NCBI GenBank assembly: GCA_037013495.1
Contig: CM072810.1
Span: forward strand, 31,835,843 to 31,899,842
Direction: 5' to 3'
DNA: 64,000 nucleotides
From: Hippophae tibetana
Lineage: Eukaryota > Streptophyta > Magnoliopsida > Rosales > Elaeagnaceae
This document shows, piece after piece, positions 36,881 through 49,181 of the stretch. The position numbers were made by a program, and so were the translations under genes. Every line of letters starts with the position of its first letter. Positions within the stretch are counted from its first letter, which is position 1. Under the pieces are notes generated by a model that made no database searches, had not been told where the DNA came from, and worked only from the letters and a program-made list of their open reading frames with translations.

Positions 36881-38270
36881 AGGTACTTAGGAGTTGAAAA
36901 ATTTACCACCAAAGGAAGAAGTAGTTGAATGTCAATGGGTATTTTCTATCAAGTTTTTCTTAGATGGTAATATAGAAAGGCTATAGGCTAGATTGAAAGC
37001 TAAATGGTTCATTCAAACTTATGGTGTTGATTTTTAGAAAACTTTTCTCATGTTTCTAATTTAAATTATGTATGCACTTTAATCCCATTAGTGGTAATTT
37101 TAAGTGGTCCTTATTCCAACTTTATGTCAAAAAAAAATTCTCAAATGGCGACGTACAAGAGGAAGCTTTTTTGGAGAATCTACTATATGTTACTCAGGGG
37201 AGACACGTATGATATGTAAACTCAAGAAAGTCATTTGTGGCTTGAAACAATCTCCCAAAGCATTGTTTGAAAAATTGAATGATGTCCTAATTACTTTTAG
37301 TTTTAAGAAGTGCTTTGATCACTTTATGTTTGTGTGTCGCACTACAAATGGTACTTTTATTTTGATAGTATATATAGATGATATCATTGTGACAAATAGT
37401 GATATAGCCAACATTGAATAAGTGAAGTCCTACTTACAAAGACACTTTCAAACTAAAGAATTAGACCAATTGAGATATTTCTTGGGTATTGATGTTGCTT
37501 AAAGTAAGCATGGATTAGTATTGTCCAAACATAAGTATATATAACTTATCGATGGACACTAGCATGTTAGAATGTAACCAATAGACTTTCCCATGTATCA
37601 AAATATCCAAATTGATGACTTGACTACTCCTAAACTTGAATATGAAAGGAGATAGAAAAGTTTAATCAGTAAACTCATATATCTTACTACTACACATCCA
37701 TAGATAACTTTTACATTGAGTGCCTCGAGTCAACATATTTAGAGTCTTAAGATACTTAAAACAAACCATTTGTTTAGGTATCTTTAACAAAAAGGTGGGT
37801 GATATTGATATTTATCGGGCACTCTGGTGCTAATTGGGCTAGTTCAAAAAGTGACAAAAAGTCAACTACTGGATATTAAACTTTTGTTGGAAGAAATTTG
37901 GTTACATGGAGGAGTAAGAAGCAAAAAATTGTTGCTAGATCTAGTGTTAAGGTAGAGTATAGAGTAATGACTCATATTGCTTGTGAACTAATATGGATTA
38001 AAAATCACTTAAATGAGTAAAATATTAAGTTTGAAGAACCATATGTGATCCTTTTTTATAATCAAACTACTATTCATATAGCTAAAAGTAGTGTATCATG
38101 AGAAGGCTAAGCAAGTTGAGGTAAATAATCATTTTGTTAGAGAATTTTTATGAAAGGTGAAGTCATTATGCTATATATCAAGTCGTTAAAGCAACTTAGT
38201 GAGTTTTTACTAAAGTTTTGTCCACAAATATTTTTTCACATCTATATACCATGTTGGATATGAAAAATAT
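36881..38270 (+). pseudogene. Copia reverse transcriptase and RNase H, decayed
   Basis: It begins in the middle of a Copia pol, at the block that precedes reverse transcriptase (ELKNLPPKEEVVECQWVFS in one frame). It continues with KLKKVICGLKQSPKALFEKL and the catalytic box YIDDI in 37104-37421, then ELDQLRYFLGIDV and the RNase H part with SKKQ-like and AKQVEVNNHFVREF blocks (about 38100-38150). The close is near 38270. Numerous stops and shifts interrupt it. The front of pol is absent because the LTR of element A abuts it. Confidence 0.75.
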
Positions 38271-39867
38271 ATATGACACTATTGAAGAAACATTCAAATG
38301 TCCCAAATTTGTAAAGTTTCCCAAAAAAGTGGCCATGAAATTCCCCAGATTTGATCAAACTGTGGCCTATGGTAGAGTGTTTGGGCTATTGGATTGTATC
38401 ATTCCCTCATTCGTTAAAAGGATTCATCCTCAAATCCTTAGCAATCAATTTCAAACTTCATATTTTTGTTTCTTTTCTCCTTGACACTTTCTCTTTCTTA
38501 GTTAGGCTCGTTATTTTTATTAGGATCTTTATTTTAATTTTTTTATCAGCCAAAAATTCTTTTTTGTTTTGCAATCAAACACAAACTAATTCAAAAACTA
38601 GAAAATTGAGACACAAGAATAAGAAGATCGTGAACTAAAAATCAAGAAAACGTCAAAAACTAAAAGATGGAAAAAATAATGGAAAACAAAAGGAGAAGAA
38701 TTTGAAATTTTAGAGCTTGAGCCTTGATACAAACTATGCAAACCTCGTAGCACAAGTATTGATACCCAACCCATTTTTGAGAACCTCACGTATCCGTCTA
38801 TAAACCCAATAACAATATATGATAATCTATCTCAAGAAAGCTAAATTTCATATTGAAAGGACCTTGACTCATTGGCTATAGAAGATCTAAGAATCAAAAG
38901 ATATCAATGTGAGATAGATAGTGCCATAAGGTTTCTCAAGCCTTGATAAGCTATTTCAAATGCCACAAGGTTTTCTAAGTCTTGATAAGTTCTAGTTCGT
39001 GTTAGAAACACAAGAAGAGTTTAAAGCTCACAACTTTTATGAATTTTATTTCACTATAAAAATAATTACATATGGATGGATAACATATATTTATATCGAA
39101 ATATATAAAGTACTAATCCTAAATAATAAAGGAATAACAAAAATCTTGAAACAAAAAAGATTTTAAAAGATCATACAAATTTGTCTATATTTCATGGTAC
39201 ATATTTTGAGACCTTGTTGTCCTAGTAAATATACAAATTGGAAAAATCTTATTTCTATATAAATTGTAGCCCATTGATTAACTTTCCAAATAATTTTGAA
39301 TTGTCTCAATTGGATATCAGACGAGAAAGATACAATATTAATAGTGACAGCTTCTTAGGATAACTTCCAAATTGAGGATTTTTTTAAAATTGCTTACAAG
39401 TTACTTCAAACGTTCAAATATCCAATAGTTGTCAAGTGGGCCAAAAATGAGATCAATAAATATCCAATATTTGATCAAATAATGGCCTATGATAGAGTGT
39501 CTGGGTTTGGAGTAACTTGCAAAAACTTTGAAAAAAATCCTTAATTTGAAAGTTATCATAAACAACTGTCATTATTATTATCATATCTTTCTCATCTCAT
39601 ATCTAATTAAGACTATTCAAAATTACTTTTGCACGAAGGTTAATTATTTTTCTGACTCAAACAGGTAACCAAGACCTATATGAGGGGTGGAAATGGAATC
39701 TTTTCGCGAGCTCTATACTAATTCAACCAAGCGGAGCTCACAAACGTGAATTAAGTAAATAACATAAAGGAAGTGCAAGACAATATGCTTAATTCAACAC
39801 GTAAAAAAACCGATAGTAAGAAGAAAAAAAACTATTATAAACACATTAGTGATAGTGTGTCTCATAG
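38271..39867. other. Unassigned AT-rich stretch between Copia pol and hAT
   Basis: No convincing gene. It contains an imperfect direct repeat (38286-38395 and 39405-39515). Short open frames at 38351-38638 are low-complexity. The last 90 bp form the left target flank of the hAT element. Confidence 0.35.
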
Positions 39868-40328
39868 TAGGGGTGTCCACGGTCTAGTCTGGTCTGATTT
39901 TGAGTAAAAAACAATTAACCAAACCAGATCGGATTGGACAGTTTGGCTATCCAAAATGTTATAACCGAACGGTTTGGTCCGGTTTGGTTAACAGTTTAGA
40001 ATGGTTAATAATACATAAATATAATATAATTTAATAGGATAGGGTCAAATGTGATGCTTATCAATCATCATACATAAATATATATTATTGTTAAATACAT
40101 AAATGCATAAATAAATACATAAGCTTTTATCGAAATCCAAAAGTAAAACAGATTAGACATGAAGAAATGAAGTCCCAATATCTCATTTACACAGATTTCT
40201 TAAACAGATACAAATACAAACATCCAAACTCACAATCAACAATAATATATCATTAGATAATAATATTCAAAACATACCCATTATTAATCATCAATGATCA
40301 ATGATCAATGTAGTGTCTTTAATGAACT

Positions 40329-42490
40329 TTATAATAAAATAAAATCAACATCTCCATAAATCTCTAGGTCATCATTGTATTCTGGTAAGGCGACATAGTC
40401 ATTATTAATAGAGGAATGGAACCAATTTTGACTACATACTAATGCCTCTACCATTTTAGGATTCAAAGAACTCCTAAATGGATCAAGAATGTGCCCTTCT
40501 ATGCTAAAAGCTGATTCTCATGCAATAGTTGAAACTTGAACTACTAACATATCACGTGCAATGAGAGAGATGATAGGAAACCTAAAAGAATTTCTTTCCA
40601 CCATTTCAATATATTAAACTTATCAAACATGACATTTTCACATGGGGTGTTCAAATATTTCTCAACCTCAGTCTTCAACTCCAAACTATTTTTCTCTTCT
40701 AAGTATTTAAGAAATTTCAACTTTCTTGCTTCCTCAGATGAAGGAATCCTTCCTATTACATCTTGTGATTGAGTCACATTACATTGAAAATCATTTCCAT
40801 GCACTAACATATAGTAAGCTTTGAACATATCCATAAAAGTATTTTTGACATTATCTCTCAATTTTTGAACAATTTCTAAATCATAAATATCTTCAAATAG
40901 GAATTCCAAATACTCCAATTTGTACCTTGGATCAAGTACAAATGCAAAATACAACATCTTATTAGTCTTATCTACATTTCCCCAATACTTCTCAAATTTT
41001 GTTTTCATGCTAGCAGCCATAGTTTTCAACAACAAATCATTGGAACCATACCATGTAAGTATTTGAGATTGAATGTTATGCAATTCTATAAAATATAAAT
41101 TTGATGTGGTACATAAAGATGCATTGAATGCTAACGTAGAGTCATAAAAAGTCTTCAAAAACTTGACAAAAACACTAGCATTCTTCCAATCATCTAATGT
41201 TAGAGGCCTAACATTCAATCAATCCTCATGAAAATAAGAAATAAAGTTTATTCCTTCTTCTTCTTTGAGATGATAAAATGCTATTTGAAAATCTAAAGAA
41301 GATTTTAGCATTAGATACGCAGAGTTCCATCCTCTAGGCACGTCTAGCACGACACTTCCTTTGGACTCAATATTTTTCTTAATATAACACATTTTAAACT
41401 TTTGTAATCACAAAGGAGAGGATCTAACATATTTTACAGCACAACGAATACTCATAACAGTATTGTGAAGATCTTTAAGTCCTTCTCTTACAACCAAATT
41501 CAAAATGTGAGCACAACGTTGCACATGAAAGAACTCCCCACTCCTACATTCCAATTTTTTAGCTTCCTTTTCAAGTATGACACAATAGTATCATTTGAGG
41601 AAACATTATTAAGTGTTATAGTGAATACCTTACTTATACCCCAATCACACAAACTTTGTTCTATCACTCTCCCAATTGTGTCACCTTTATAATTCTCAAC
41701 TTGATAAAAGTTTATAATTCTCTTTTGTAATTTCCAATCTTTTTCAATATAATGAGTGGTTAGAAAAATATAATTAATATTTTGAATTGAAGTCCAACAA
41801 TCATTAGTAAGACAAACTCTTTACTTTTCACTTATGAAAAAGTTTCTCAAACTTTTTTTCTCATCTAAATAAAGTTGAAACACATCCCTAGAAATTGTTT
41901 GACGAGATGGCACATGAAACTTAGGAAAATTTCAGCTATAAAATCTTTAAATCTATCACCCTTAATAAACCTAAATGACAATTCATCAATAATAATCATT
42001 TTTGCCAAAGCAACTCTAGCACGTTTTGCATCAAATGATACAACAACTAATTTATGAGTTAGTCGTATCACCCTATCCTTTTTGTGTTTAAAAACTTAAC
42101 ATCTTTTGTCCTTTATCTACTTCTTTAGGAATCTTGTTACATAAATTTTTGAAGTGATATATCATTGAAGTAGTTCCATTCCTTGTGGGATGAATGACAT
42201 AACATTTTTTACAATAATGACATGTAACTCTAGGATTTTCCACACCATAGGGTAAAATATATAAAAAAATGATTCCATATTTCTGACCTAAAAGTTTTTG
42301 GTTTCTTCATATCAAATTTGTTATCGGGGTGAACATTACTTACTTCTATTCCTCTTTTGAAGATGAGTCATTTAATTTTGTGGTGGATTTTCCATTTCCT
42401 CTGAATGAGTTTTAGGTTCAATTTTTTTAGTCATAGATATAGTAAATTTTGGAAATTAACTTGATCCAATAAACTCATGTAAATCATCAC
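40329..42490 (-). pseudogene. hAT transposase (BED zinc finger, RICESLEEPER-like), decayed
   Basis: Read on the minus strand. A BED-type zinc finger lies around 42135-42232 (CHYCKKCYVIHP, then a downstream H-x4-C in YHFKNLC). It is followed by ARVALAKMIIIDELSFRF and FMCHLVKQFLG (41865-42071), the start of the RNase H-like core. The core continues through frame changes with LTNDCWTS (near 41800). The open piece 40544-41218 holds the DUF4413-like part (TMAASMKTKFEKYWG, FVLDPRYKLEYLEFLF). The hAT dimerisation domain near 40380-40550 contains ESAFSIEGHILDPFRSSLNP and SQNWF. Stops and shifts show that it is dead. Confidence 0.88.
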
Positions 42491-43868
42491 CTATATATAG
42501 AATATAGATTAATACATATTACTAATATATTAAAATATTACCTTTTGTACTTAATCAACAATCATTTCAAAACTAAAATAACTAAATAACCTTAGTTATA
42601 AACAAATGATATACCATTATTTATACGAAAAATTTTAAATTAGCGTCAATTATAAGTAAAAATTATTTAAATATAATCTGATTTATACATGAATCAATAT
42701 ATTATAAAAAATAAAAAATAAGTGTTGACATACATTAATCTTAAATAGAAAAATAATGTAAAAACTAAGTTGGATACATTTCATTCACGTGGCAAGCAAG
42801 AACTTGAACCCCTTTTATTATTAAAATCTTATGGGACAACTTTTCATACTGCTATTACTCAAGTAGTTGTGATGGTTTGGTTTGGATGGTACAACTTGAG
42901 GTCATGAAAAAAATAAAGCTAACTACGAGATAAAGCCAACTACGAGATAAAGCTAACTAGTAAAGAGATGGTAACTAGGGCATTTATGGAGGCATGAATG
43001 CTTTTTTACCACAACAGATGCCAAATAAGTTGTAAATACACAAGATCAGAAACTAATCAATGGGAAATAATAAGGTAATAAAAGCAAACATTTTTTTTAC
43101 TCCATGTAACATTATCTCTCAATTCAAAATTTAACAGTAAAATATAAAAAGAGAAACATAAACTTGAGCATCCAAAGATAAAAATACCATAAACATTGCC
43201 TACAAAAAATCCAATAGGAAAAAAAACAAAAATTCTTTAAAACACACATTGTGGCTTTCCCATGGTAGTCTTAAGGTATAAGAGCTAGTGAAGGAGAGAA
43301 ACAGAGGCTTGCAAATCAACAATAGCAAAGCATAGTTTTGGACTTAACATATCAGAAACTGAAAAAAACAAGTATTGACAACCAATCCAAAAGACAGACA
43401 ATGTCTCGTACACGAAATTGTACTGAGAATGTTTGGAGAAGTCACACAAAACAGTTTGTCCATAAAATCAAACATATATCTATAAGCTCACCACATACCT
43501 ATTTAATCCATGGATGACAGGAAGCAAGGCGACACGAGAAGAGGTTGACTGGCTTGTGATGGAGGCGATGAGAGGATGGATGGTTGCTACTAGAGGCGAC
43601 ATCGATGAGGATATTATTGCGATCGGTTGGCTAGGGTTTGCACTTCCCACTCATAGTCGCAAAGGATGAATGAAAGAGGGTAAAGTTACGATTTATATAT
43701 ACGCTGCTTAATTAAAAACTTTTTAATTATTTATTAAAACCGGTCCCATCCGGTCGACTAATTTATAATTTTTTATAACCCGACTGGACCTTTTGAAAAT
43801 CGGTTTTACTTAATACAGGTTGGACTGGACCGTTTCATTTATGAAATTGTTCGGTTCGATCCATTTTT
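42491..43868 (-). other. 5' region of the hAT element
   Basis: No coding frame. It is presumably promoter and leader of the transposase. A candidate 3' splice site (TATATAG before 42490 on the minus strand) suggests a leader intron. The last 200 bp carry GGTCC/CCGGTT-type subterminal words. Confidence 0.4.
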
Positions 43869-43989
43869 TGGACACCCCTATCTCATAAGCTCCTATCCAG
43901 GATATTAATATACATAACCAAGCAACCATTACACAACATGTAATCATATATTACACAAAAAATCATAAAAAAGTCCAACACATGGTATA

Positions 43990-44955
43990 TTACCAAGGCA
44001 AGGTGTACTGACTCCTTAGAGACTCACACCAAACTCGTATACAGATCAAACACAGAAGCAATATAAATTAATCAAAAACAGGCAGATTAATTTAATATTT
44101 CAAAAGTAATAAACAAAAAGTTATATGCATGCTATATTGAAAGGAAAGGAAGTATATGATAACATATAACTAAAAAGCTTTCAAATTAGAGTTTACATCT
44201 AGTATGTAGAAACATACATGATTGAAACTTAGATTACATTTACACACAATCTGATCATGCATAACAACATTGAAGGAATCTAAGATCCATACACAATCAG
44301 GTTAAAGAGATATAGACTCATTAAGGACTCAACCCAAACTTGCATGAGGGAAACTACCAGTTGACACATGACTCATTGTCATATAGGCTCCTCGCATAAT
44401 TCACTTGCAAACACCGCCTCAAGTATTCACCACTCAAGAGCATGGTTTTTCCCACACAATCATAAATAAATCATACCTAACAACACTCAAGGTAATAATG
44501 ATCCAAAAAGAGAAAAAAATAGATGTCAATTTGATACAACTCCTCTACATATTTTTTGGATGAGAAATAAGAAGAGTGGTATTTATAGAAGTTACCCAAG
44601 ATCGCGGCTAACCTCGCGATGCCTTTTTCGAAGGGTGTGGCAAGATGCCAAAAATCATATTTTTTCTTTCCAAAATTGTCGAGTAATTTCCACAAACACC
44701 TGCACCCGAAACAAAACAAAAACACGAGCAACAATATTACTTACGAGTTTGGCACACTAGGAAAACCAACTTAGTGGTATTTGTAAAGATGCTCATATAG
44801 AAAGTGTACCTAACTATATAGGTGTGTGCATTACTGATCGTTAATAACTAACTTATATAGAGGAAGAAAGATACTATAAGTAAAATAAATAGACTTCGTG
44901 TTTTACATATAGGAAGCCAACAAAACACAAAAGACAACATGACTTAAAAAAAAGA
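43990..44955 (-). repeat. Copia LTR, minus strand, copy 3
   Basis: Related to 6905-8085 and 14744-15930: ACTCCTTAGAGACTC at the left, TTAGAGTTTACATCTAGTATGT, and AAAGACAACATGACTTA at the right. A block near the left (ACTCCTTAGAGACTCACACC) recurs in altered form at about 44309-44335 (ACTCATTAAGGACTCAACCC). No internal region is attached. The hAT element is inserted about 100 bp to its left. Confidence 0.55.
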
Positions 44956-45880
44956 GGACCATCAAGTAAGGTAGAGTTTTAAGACACAAATATAGTATAT
45001 AAGAGAATAGATATTTCACTTCTTAATAGCTTAAGCTTTGAAGAGAATTGGTTATTAACTCATCTCCACCAAATATCATCTCATCTCATTTAAATTGTAG
45101 CCACAATGTACATAACTTTAAATGTAATATTATATATTTTTCTAAATAAACTTTTACGTTACAAATAATTATGTATTATATTTTCATTATTATTGTGTTT
45201 TTATTTGTCTAATTTAAGTTTATTGAGAACAAATAAGATATTTTAACTAATATTATCTAATTATCATATCGTCTAAAATATTAATTGAGACAAGATTGAA
45301 TGGTTATGAAAATTGGTGACTATTTCTAATATAAATGGTTTAAACAAATATTTTTACTTAATGATCTCGACTTTTGAATAAATACAATCTAACTATGTAT
45401 TTTTAATTGTAACTAAATATTTTACTTGATATTTGGAATCATTAATTAATTTAGGTTTTTATATTTATTAATATATATGCTCATTATGATTTATTAATAC
45501 TATTTATTTAAATAATTTGTTATGAAAATGAGTATATGTTTCATAAGTCATGATATTATTACAATTAATATAATTTAAAAAAAATTTATATTATTTTAAC
45601 TAATAATTATATAATATATTATATGACATAGATAAGTATCCTAACCGAGATCACATTGTTGAAACAGAAAATAAAAAAGTACATATGTCAATGCAAGTGG
45701 GTGAGACGGTGAAAATAAGGTTAATTGAATATTTAAATTTAAATTATATATTATTATTAATTTAAGAATTAAATATTTTTTATTTTAATATTTTGAAATT
45801 TATCAAGATTTATAAACAATTTGTTTTAAAAGATTTACCGAACTGGATCGTTTTCATTTACTATAAAATCAACCAAAGAA
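44956..45880. other. AT-rich region upstream of the CID gene
   Basis: No gene or element was recognised. It should contain the promoter of the downstream gene; an AT-rich TTAAATTATATATTATT stretch at about 45741-45757 could hold a TATA element about 150 bp before the likely leader exon, but no single motif stands out. Confidence 0.3.
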
Positions 45881-45889
45881 TTAAGCCAT

Positions 45890-45980
45890 ACCCTTTCTTT
45901 ATTTTCCTAGCGATCCGAAAAGAATTCAAGTTTCTCAGGTTTCAATCGATCTTGCTTTGCTTTTTCGTGATCATAGATCG
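45890..45980 (+). other. Probable 5' leader exon of the CID gene
   Basis: A less AT-rich, pyrimidine-rich stretch ends at a good donor, ATCG|GTGAGG (GT at 45981-45982); an alternative donor lies 5 bp further on (GTGAG|GTTTC). The sequence that follows is T-rich like a plant intron until TATAG at 46651-46655. The exon start is a guess. Confidence 0.4.
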
Positions 45981-46650
45981 GTGAGGTTTCAGTTGCTCCT
46001 CCTAATCTCCTTTAAATTCAATTTGGTTTTGTTAACCTACTATTTTCTTAATTTAGGCATTTTGCTAAGATATTTGCTTAGTTCAGTTGATTTTTTTTTT
46101 CATCTTTTCCGACTTTTAGTTCCGATTTCCTTGAAGCATACCATATTTATTGTTTAACTTCTTTTTTCCCCCTCTTTTTTATTGATTTTTTTATTCTTGT
46201 TCATTTACAAATCTATGGGTTCATGTCAAGAATTGATTATGATTCTTTGTAAGCAGAAAACATTCATAAAAATTGAATCGTAGGGCATATGTTTGGAATT
46301 CTTTAAAAATGGTACTTTGATCTGAGGTTTTCTTTACCTTTACATTATTTTATCAAGTAAATTTGTTGTGGTTTAGGTGTTCATTGTATCCCTCATTGAT
46401 CTGCATTCTGCTATTGCGATCTGCATTTCGCAGAATATGATTTGGGTGTTTTCCCCCTTTCTCAAATGGGGTTCTGGGTTTAGTTTGCAAAAATGAATTA
46501 TATGAAGTCTTTTTTTGGGAACAAATATCATTTTACCTTATTACTATTAATATTTTTGAGATTTTATCGGAGTTTCTTAAATACATAATTTAGGTGTCCT
46601 GACACCTTAGGTCTTAGGTTTGCTAAACTAAGATTTTTTTTATTTTGAAA

Positions 46651-46662
46651 TATAGGTGATAG
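46651..46662 (+). other. Original 3' splice site of the leader intron and first copy of the target duplication
   Basis: A T-rich tract ending TATAG|GTGATAG gives an acceptor at 46654-46655. The next seven bases are leader, and their last five (GATAG, 46658-46662) are repeated at 52120-52124 after the Copia element. Removing the element places TTTCACAAGCTGAAGCT and the start codon directly behind this acceptor. Confidence 0.55.
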
Positions 46663-46874
46663 TGTTGAATTCAACAAACACTGCACCGACGCCAAACATT
46701 TTTTTCAATCATGGTGGTTGGTGAAATAGTAATTAGTATTTGTCTATATAAACAATGTAAATATCCGATACAAATCAAGAAAATATATGAATGAAACGTT
46801 TATTTCTTCTTCTGATTATTTCTTCAAACATTGATTTCTTCTTCTGATTATTTCTTCAAACATTGATTTCTTCA
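46663..46874 (+). repeat. 5' LTR of Copia element C
   Basis: 212 bp, starting TGTTGAATTC and ending TTTCTTCA. It carries TATATAAACAATG and a duplicated block ending TCAAACATTGATT (46808-46869). Compared with the 3' LTR it lacks a ~22-bp unit and a ~43-bp segment near its start and has one extra ~31-bp unit near its end. The remaining sequence looks identical apart from one base. Confidence 0.9.
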
Positions 46875-46890
46875 TGGTATCAGAGCCAAG
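46875..46890 (+). other. Primer-binding site of Copia element C
   Basis: TGGTATCAGAGCCAAG directly follows the LTR end and is complementary to the initiator tRNA-Met 3' end. Confidence 0.85.
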
Positions 46891-47104
46891 TAGTTGCTTT
46901 ATACAAAATTGAAACTCTTGTTCTCTAAAACAGAGATTTCTTTCTCTGAAAATATTTTTTTCTCGTGAAATTTTTTTTCATTCAAACACCCTTACAAATA
47001 TTAATTACAAACATCAATTTTTAAGCATTTTTTTTCCCACCTAATTTTACCAGATTACTCTAAACACAATTCTGAACATTTTGGTAAAAATAGAGTAGAA
47101 GAAA

Positions 47105-47480
47105 AACCTCCCACGCGCCCCCACGCGCCGCCTGAAGTGGAGGGTCAATTTTTCACGCGCCCCACGCGCCGTCTGGAGGTTGAAGATGATGACGTGTCAT
47201 CCGGTTCGGCTCGGTTTGGCTCGGCGCAGCGCGGCTCGGCGCAGCGCGGCTCGGTCCGGCTCGAGGGCGTAGCCAGTCCGCACCTTGGCTCGGCTCAAGT
47301 CACCTCGGTTCGGCTCAGGTTGGTCCGGCCAGCGGTTCGGTTGAACCCGGTTTTCTCGGTTTTTCACAGTTCCCATATTTTTGGCCGGTTCGGTCTATTT
47401 TAAAGGTCTGAACCCGGTTTTTTTTCCGGTTCTGGATTTCTAACACCGGTCCGGTTCATTTTTTCAAGTTTTTTAAACCA
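47105..47480 (+). other. GC-rich leader of Copia element C
   Basis: This part of the leader is strikingly GC-rich for the window. It has two ACGCGCC clusters (47113-47170) and imperfect repeats of GGCTCGGCGCAGCGC (47218-47250), followed by many CCGGTT words. One open frame across it (47137-47403) is arginine/serine-rich and shows no known domain. It may be structured RNA leader, packaging signal or a captured repeat. Confidence 0.5.
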
Positions 47481-47613
47481 AATTTGAACCGGTTTTATGG
47501 TTTTTATCCGGTTTAGTATAAATATATATTAAAAACACACAAAAAAAAAGGAAAAAAAAAATCTTTAGTCCTAAAATTATTACACCATTTTCTAGTTTGG
47601 TTACCATAAAATC

Positions 47614-48560
47614 ATGACAGAAGGTATAATTTCATTACCTATGGAGCAATCAAATCCAGTTGTTGTACAATCTGTTCAGTCTGAAGATGTGTTTAATGCT
47701 GGAATTGTTCTTAATGAGACTAATTATGATGTTTGGTCTCAAATAATAGAAATGCATATTGTCGAGAGAGAAAAACTCTCTTATATTCATGACAAAAATT
47801 TGCAACTAGAAAAAATATCAAACAATTATAACAAGTGGTATGCAGAAAATCAAAAAGTGAAGTACTTATGTCAATGAGTCCAGAAATCATGAAGCGATAT
47901 TTACGCATACCTACTGCTCTTGAAATTTGGGGTGTTTTGGCGAAAGCATTCTATGATGGAAGTGATGAATTACAGGTATTTGTCTTAAACCAAAAAGCCT
48001 TTACTTCTAGACAAAATGGAAAATCACTTTCAGAGTATTATGGAGAGTTAACTGAAATTTTCCAAGAGCTAGACCATCGTGATAAGGTGGTCATGAAAGA
48101 CCCTCATGATCTAATATCATATCAAGAGTTTGTTGAAAGACTAAGGATACATATTTTTCTTGCTGGATTAGATGATGAGTTTGAGCAGGTTCGTGGCGAA
48201 ATTTTGCGAAAAGAAACTATCCCAGATTTAGAAGGTTGTTATTCCTTGATTCGACGGGAGGTAGTACGTCGAATCTCATTGAAGGAAAAATCTAGAGATG
48301 TTGACGCTTCCGCCATGATATCTAAAAATCGTTCTTTTTCCAATCAGCAAGAACGAAAGGTGACTGATAAATCATCATTTAAATGTAGCCATTGTCATCA
48401 AAAGGGTCATACAAAGGAACGATGTTTTGAACTGGTGGGATATCCTGATTGGTGGGATCACAACCGTGACTCTCGGAAGAAAAATCCACGACAGATGTCT
48501 ACTGCCACCATTGCTGAAACAACAAAGGATCATGTTGCAACCTCCTCAGCACATGTTGGT
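47614..48560 (+). pseudogene. Copia element C gag
   Basis: Starts MTEGIISLPMEQSNP. The DUF4219-like segment (LNETNYDVWSQIIEMHI) is in the first frame. A shift around 47860 moves the reading to the next frame, where UBN2 continues: RIPTALEIWGVLAKAFYDG, then GLDDEFEQVRGEIL. A complete CX2CX4HX4C zinc knuckle (CSHCHQKGHTKERC, about 48384-48425) is followed by FELVGYPDWWD. Apart from the single frameshift the protein is well preserved. It would form the particle and package element RNA. Confidence 0.88.
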
Positions 48561-49181
48561 AAGATGCTTAAAGTTTTTTCTCCTGTTTTTAATAATACAT
48601 GGATAATTGATTCAGGTGCAACTGATCATATGACATTCGATTCTAGACAAATCTCAAAACCATCCTCACACAAAACTGTTTGCACTGCCAATGGTAACAT
48701 AACCCCAGTCATTGGGGAAAGATCTTTGTCTCTCACTAGTACTTTGAATTTAGACTCAGTACCAGTTGTTCCCTCTTTAGAGTATAACCTTATATCTATT
48801 TCTCAAATAACCACTGCTTTATCTTGTTTTGTTATTTTTTGGCCTGACTTTTGTGTGTTCAAGGACATTCAAACAAAGCAAACGATTGGTCGTGGTGTTA
48901 GGCGAGGAAACCTGTATTATTTGGACTTGGATTCAACAAATCATGCATTGGTAGCAACTGGATCTAACAAGGATGAATCAAATATATGGCTATGGCATAG
49001 GAGATTGTGTCATGCTTCTTTTGGATATTTGAAAAAATTATTTCAAAGTTTATTTTTGAGCTTAGATCTTTCTACTTTAAAGTGTGATGTCTGTGAACTA
49101 GCAAAAAGTCATCGTTCCTCATTTCCTGTAACCTTAAATAAAAGTTCATCTCCGTTTATGGTTATACATTCTGATGTATGA
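48561..49181 (+). pseudogene. Copia element C protease and pre-integrase region
   Basis: The protease active site is intact: WIIDSGATDHMTF (about 48600-48640). After a variable part comes the GAG-pre-integrase domain with LWHRRLCHASFGYLKKLF and the cysteine pair CDVCELAKSHRSSF. The frame ends at TGA 49179-49181, where the family normally has tryptophan directly before the integrase core. It runs open and in frame from gag. Confidence 0.85.

Larger units (their letters stand above)
39868..43880 (-). mobile_element. hAT DNA transposon (RICESLEEPER-like)
   Basis: The ends are 12-bp terminal inverted repeats: TAGGGGTGTCCA at 39868-39879 and its reverse complement at 43869-43880. The flanks carry an 8-bp target duplication, TCTCATAG (39860-39867) and TCTCATAA (43881-43888), with one change. 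Both ends have subterminal GGT(C/T)(C/T)GGTTTGGTT- and GGTCCAGTC-type words, as hAT transposases need. The interior holds a decayed minus-strand transposase. Termini, 8-bp duplication and transposase type all agree on the hAT superfamily. Confidence 0.92.

Noticed and set aside
47137..47403. Arginine/serine-rich open frame in the Copia C leader
   Set aside because: It follows from GC-rich tandem repeats and lies before gag in another frame. No known domain.
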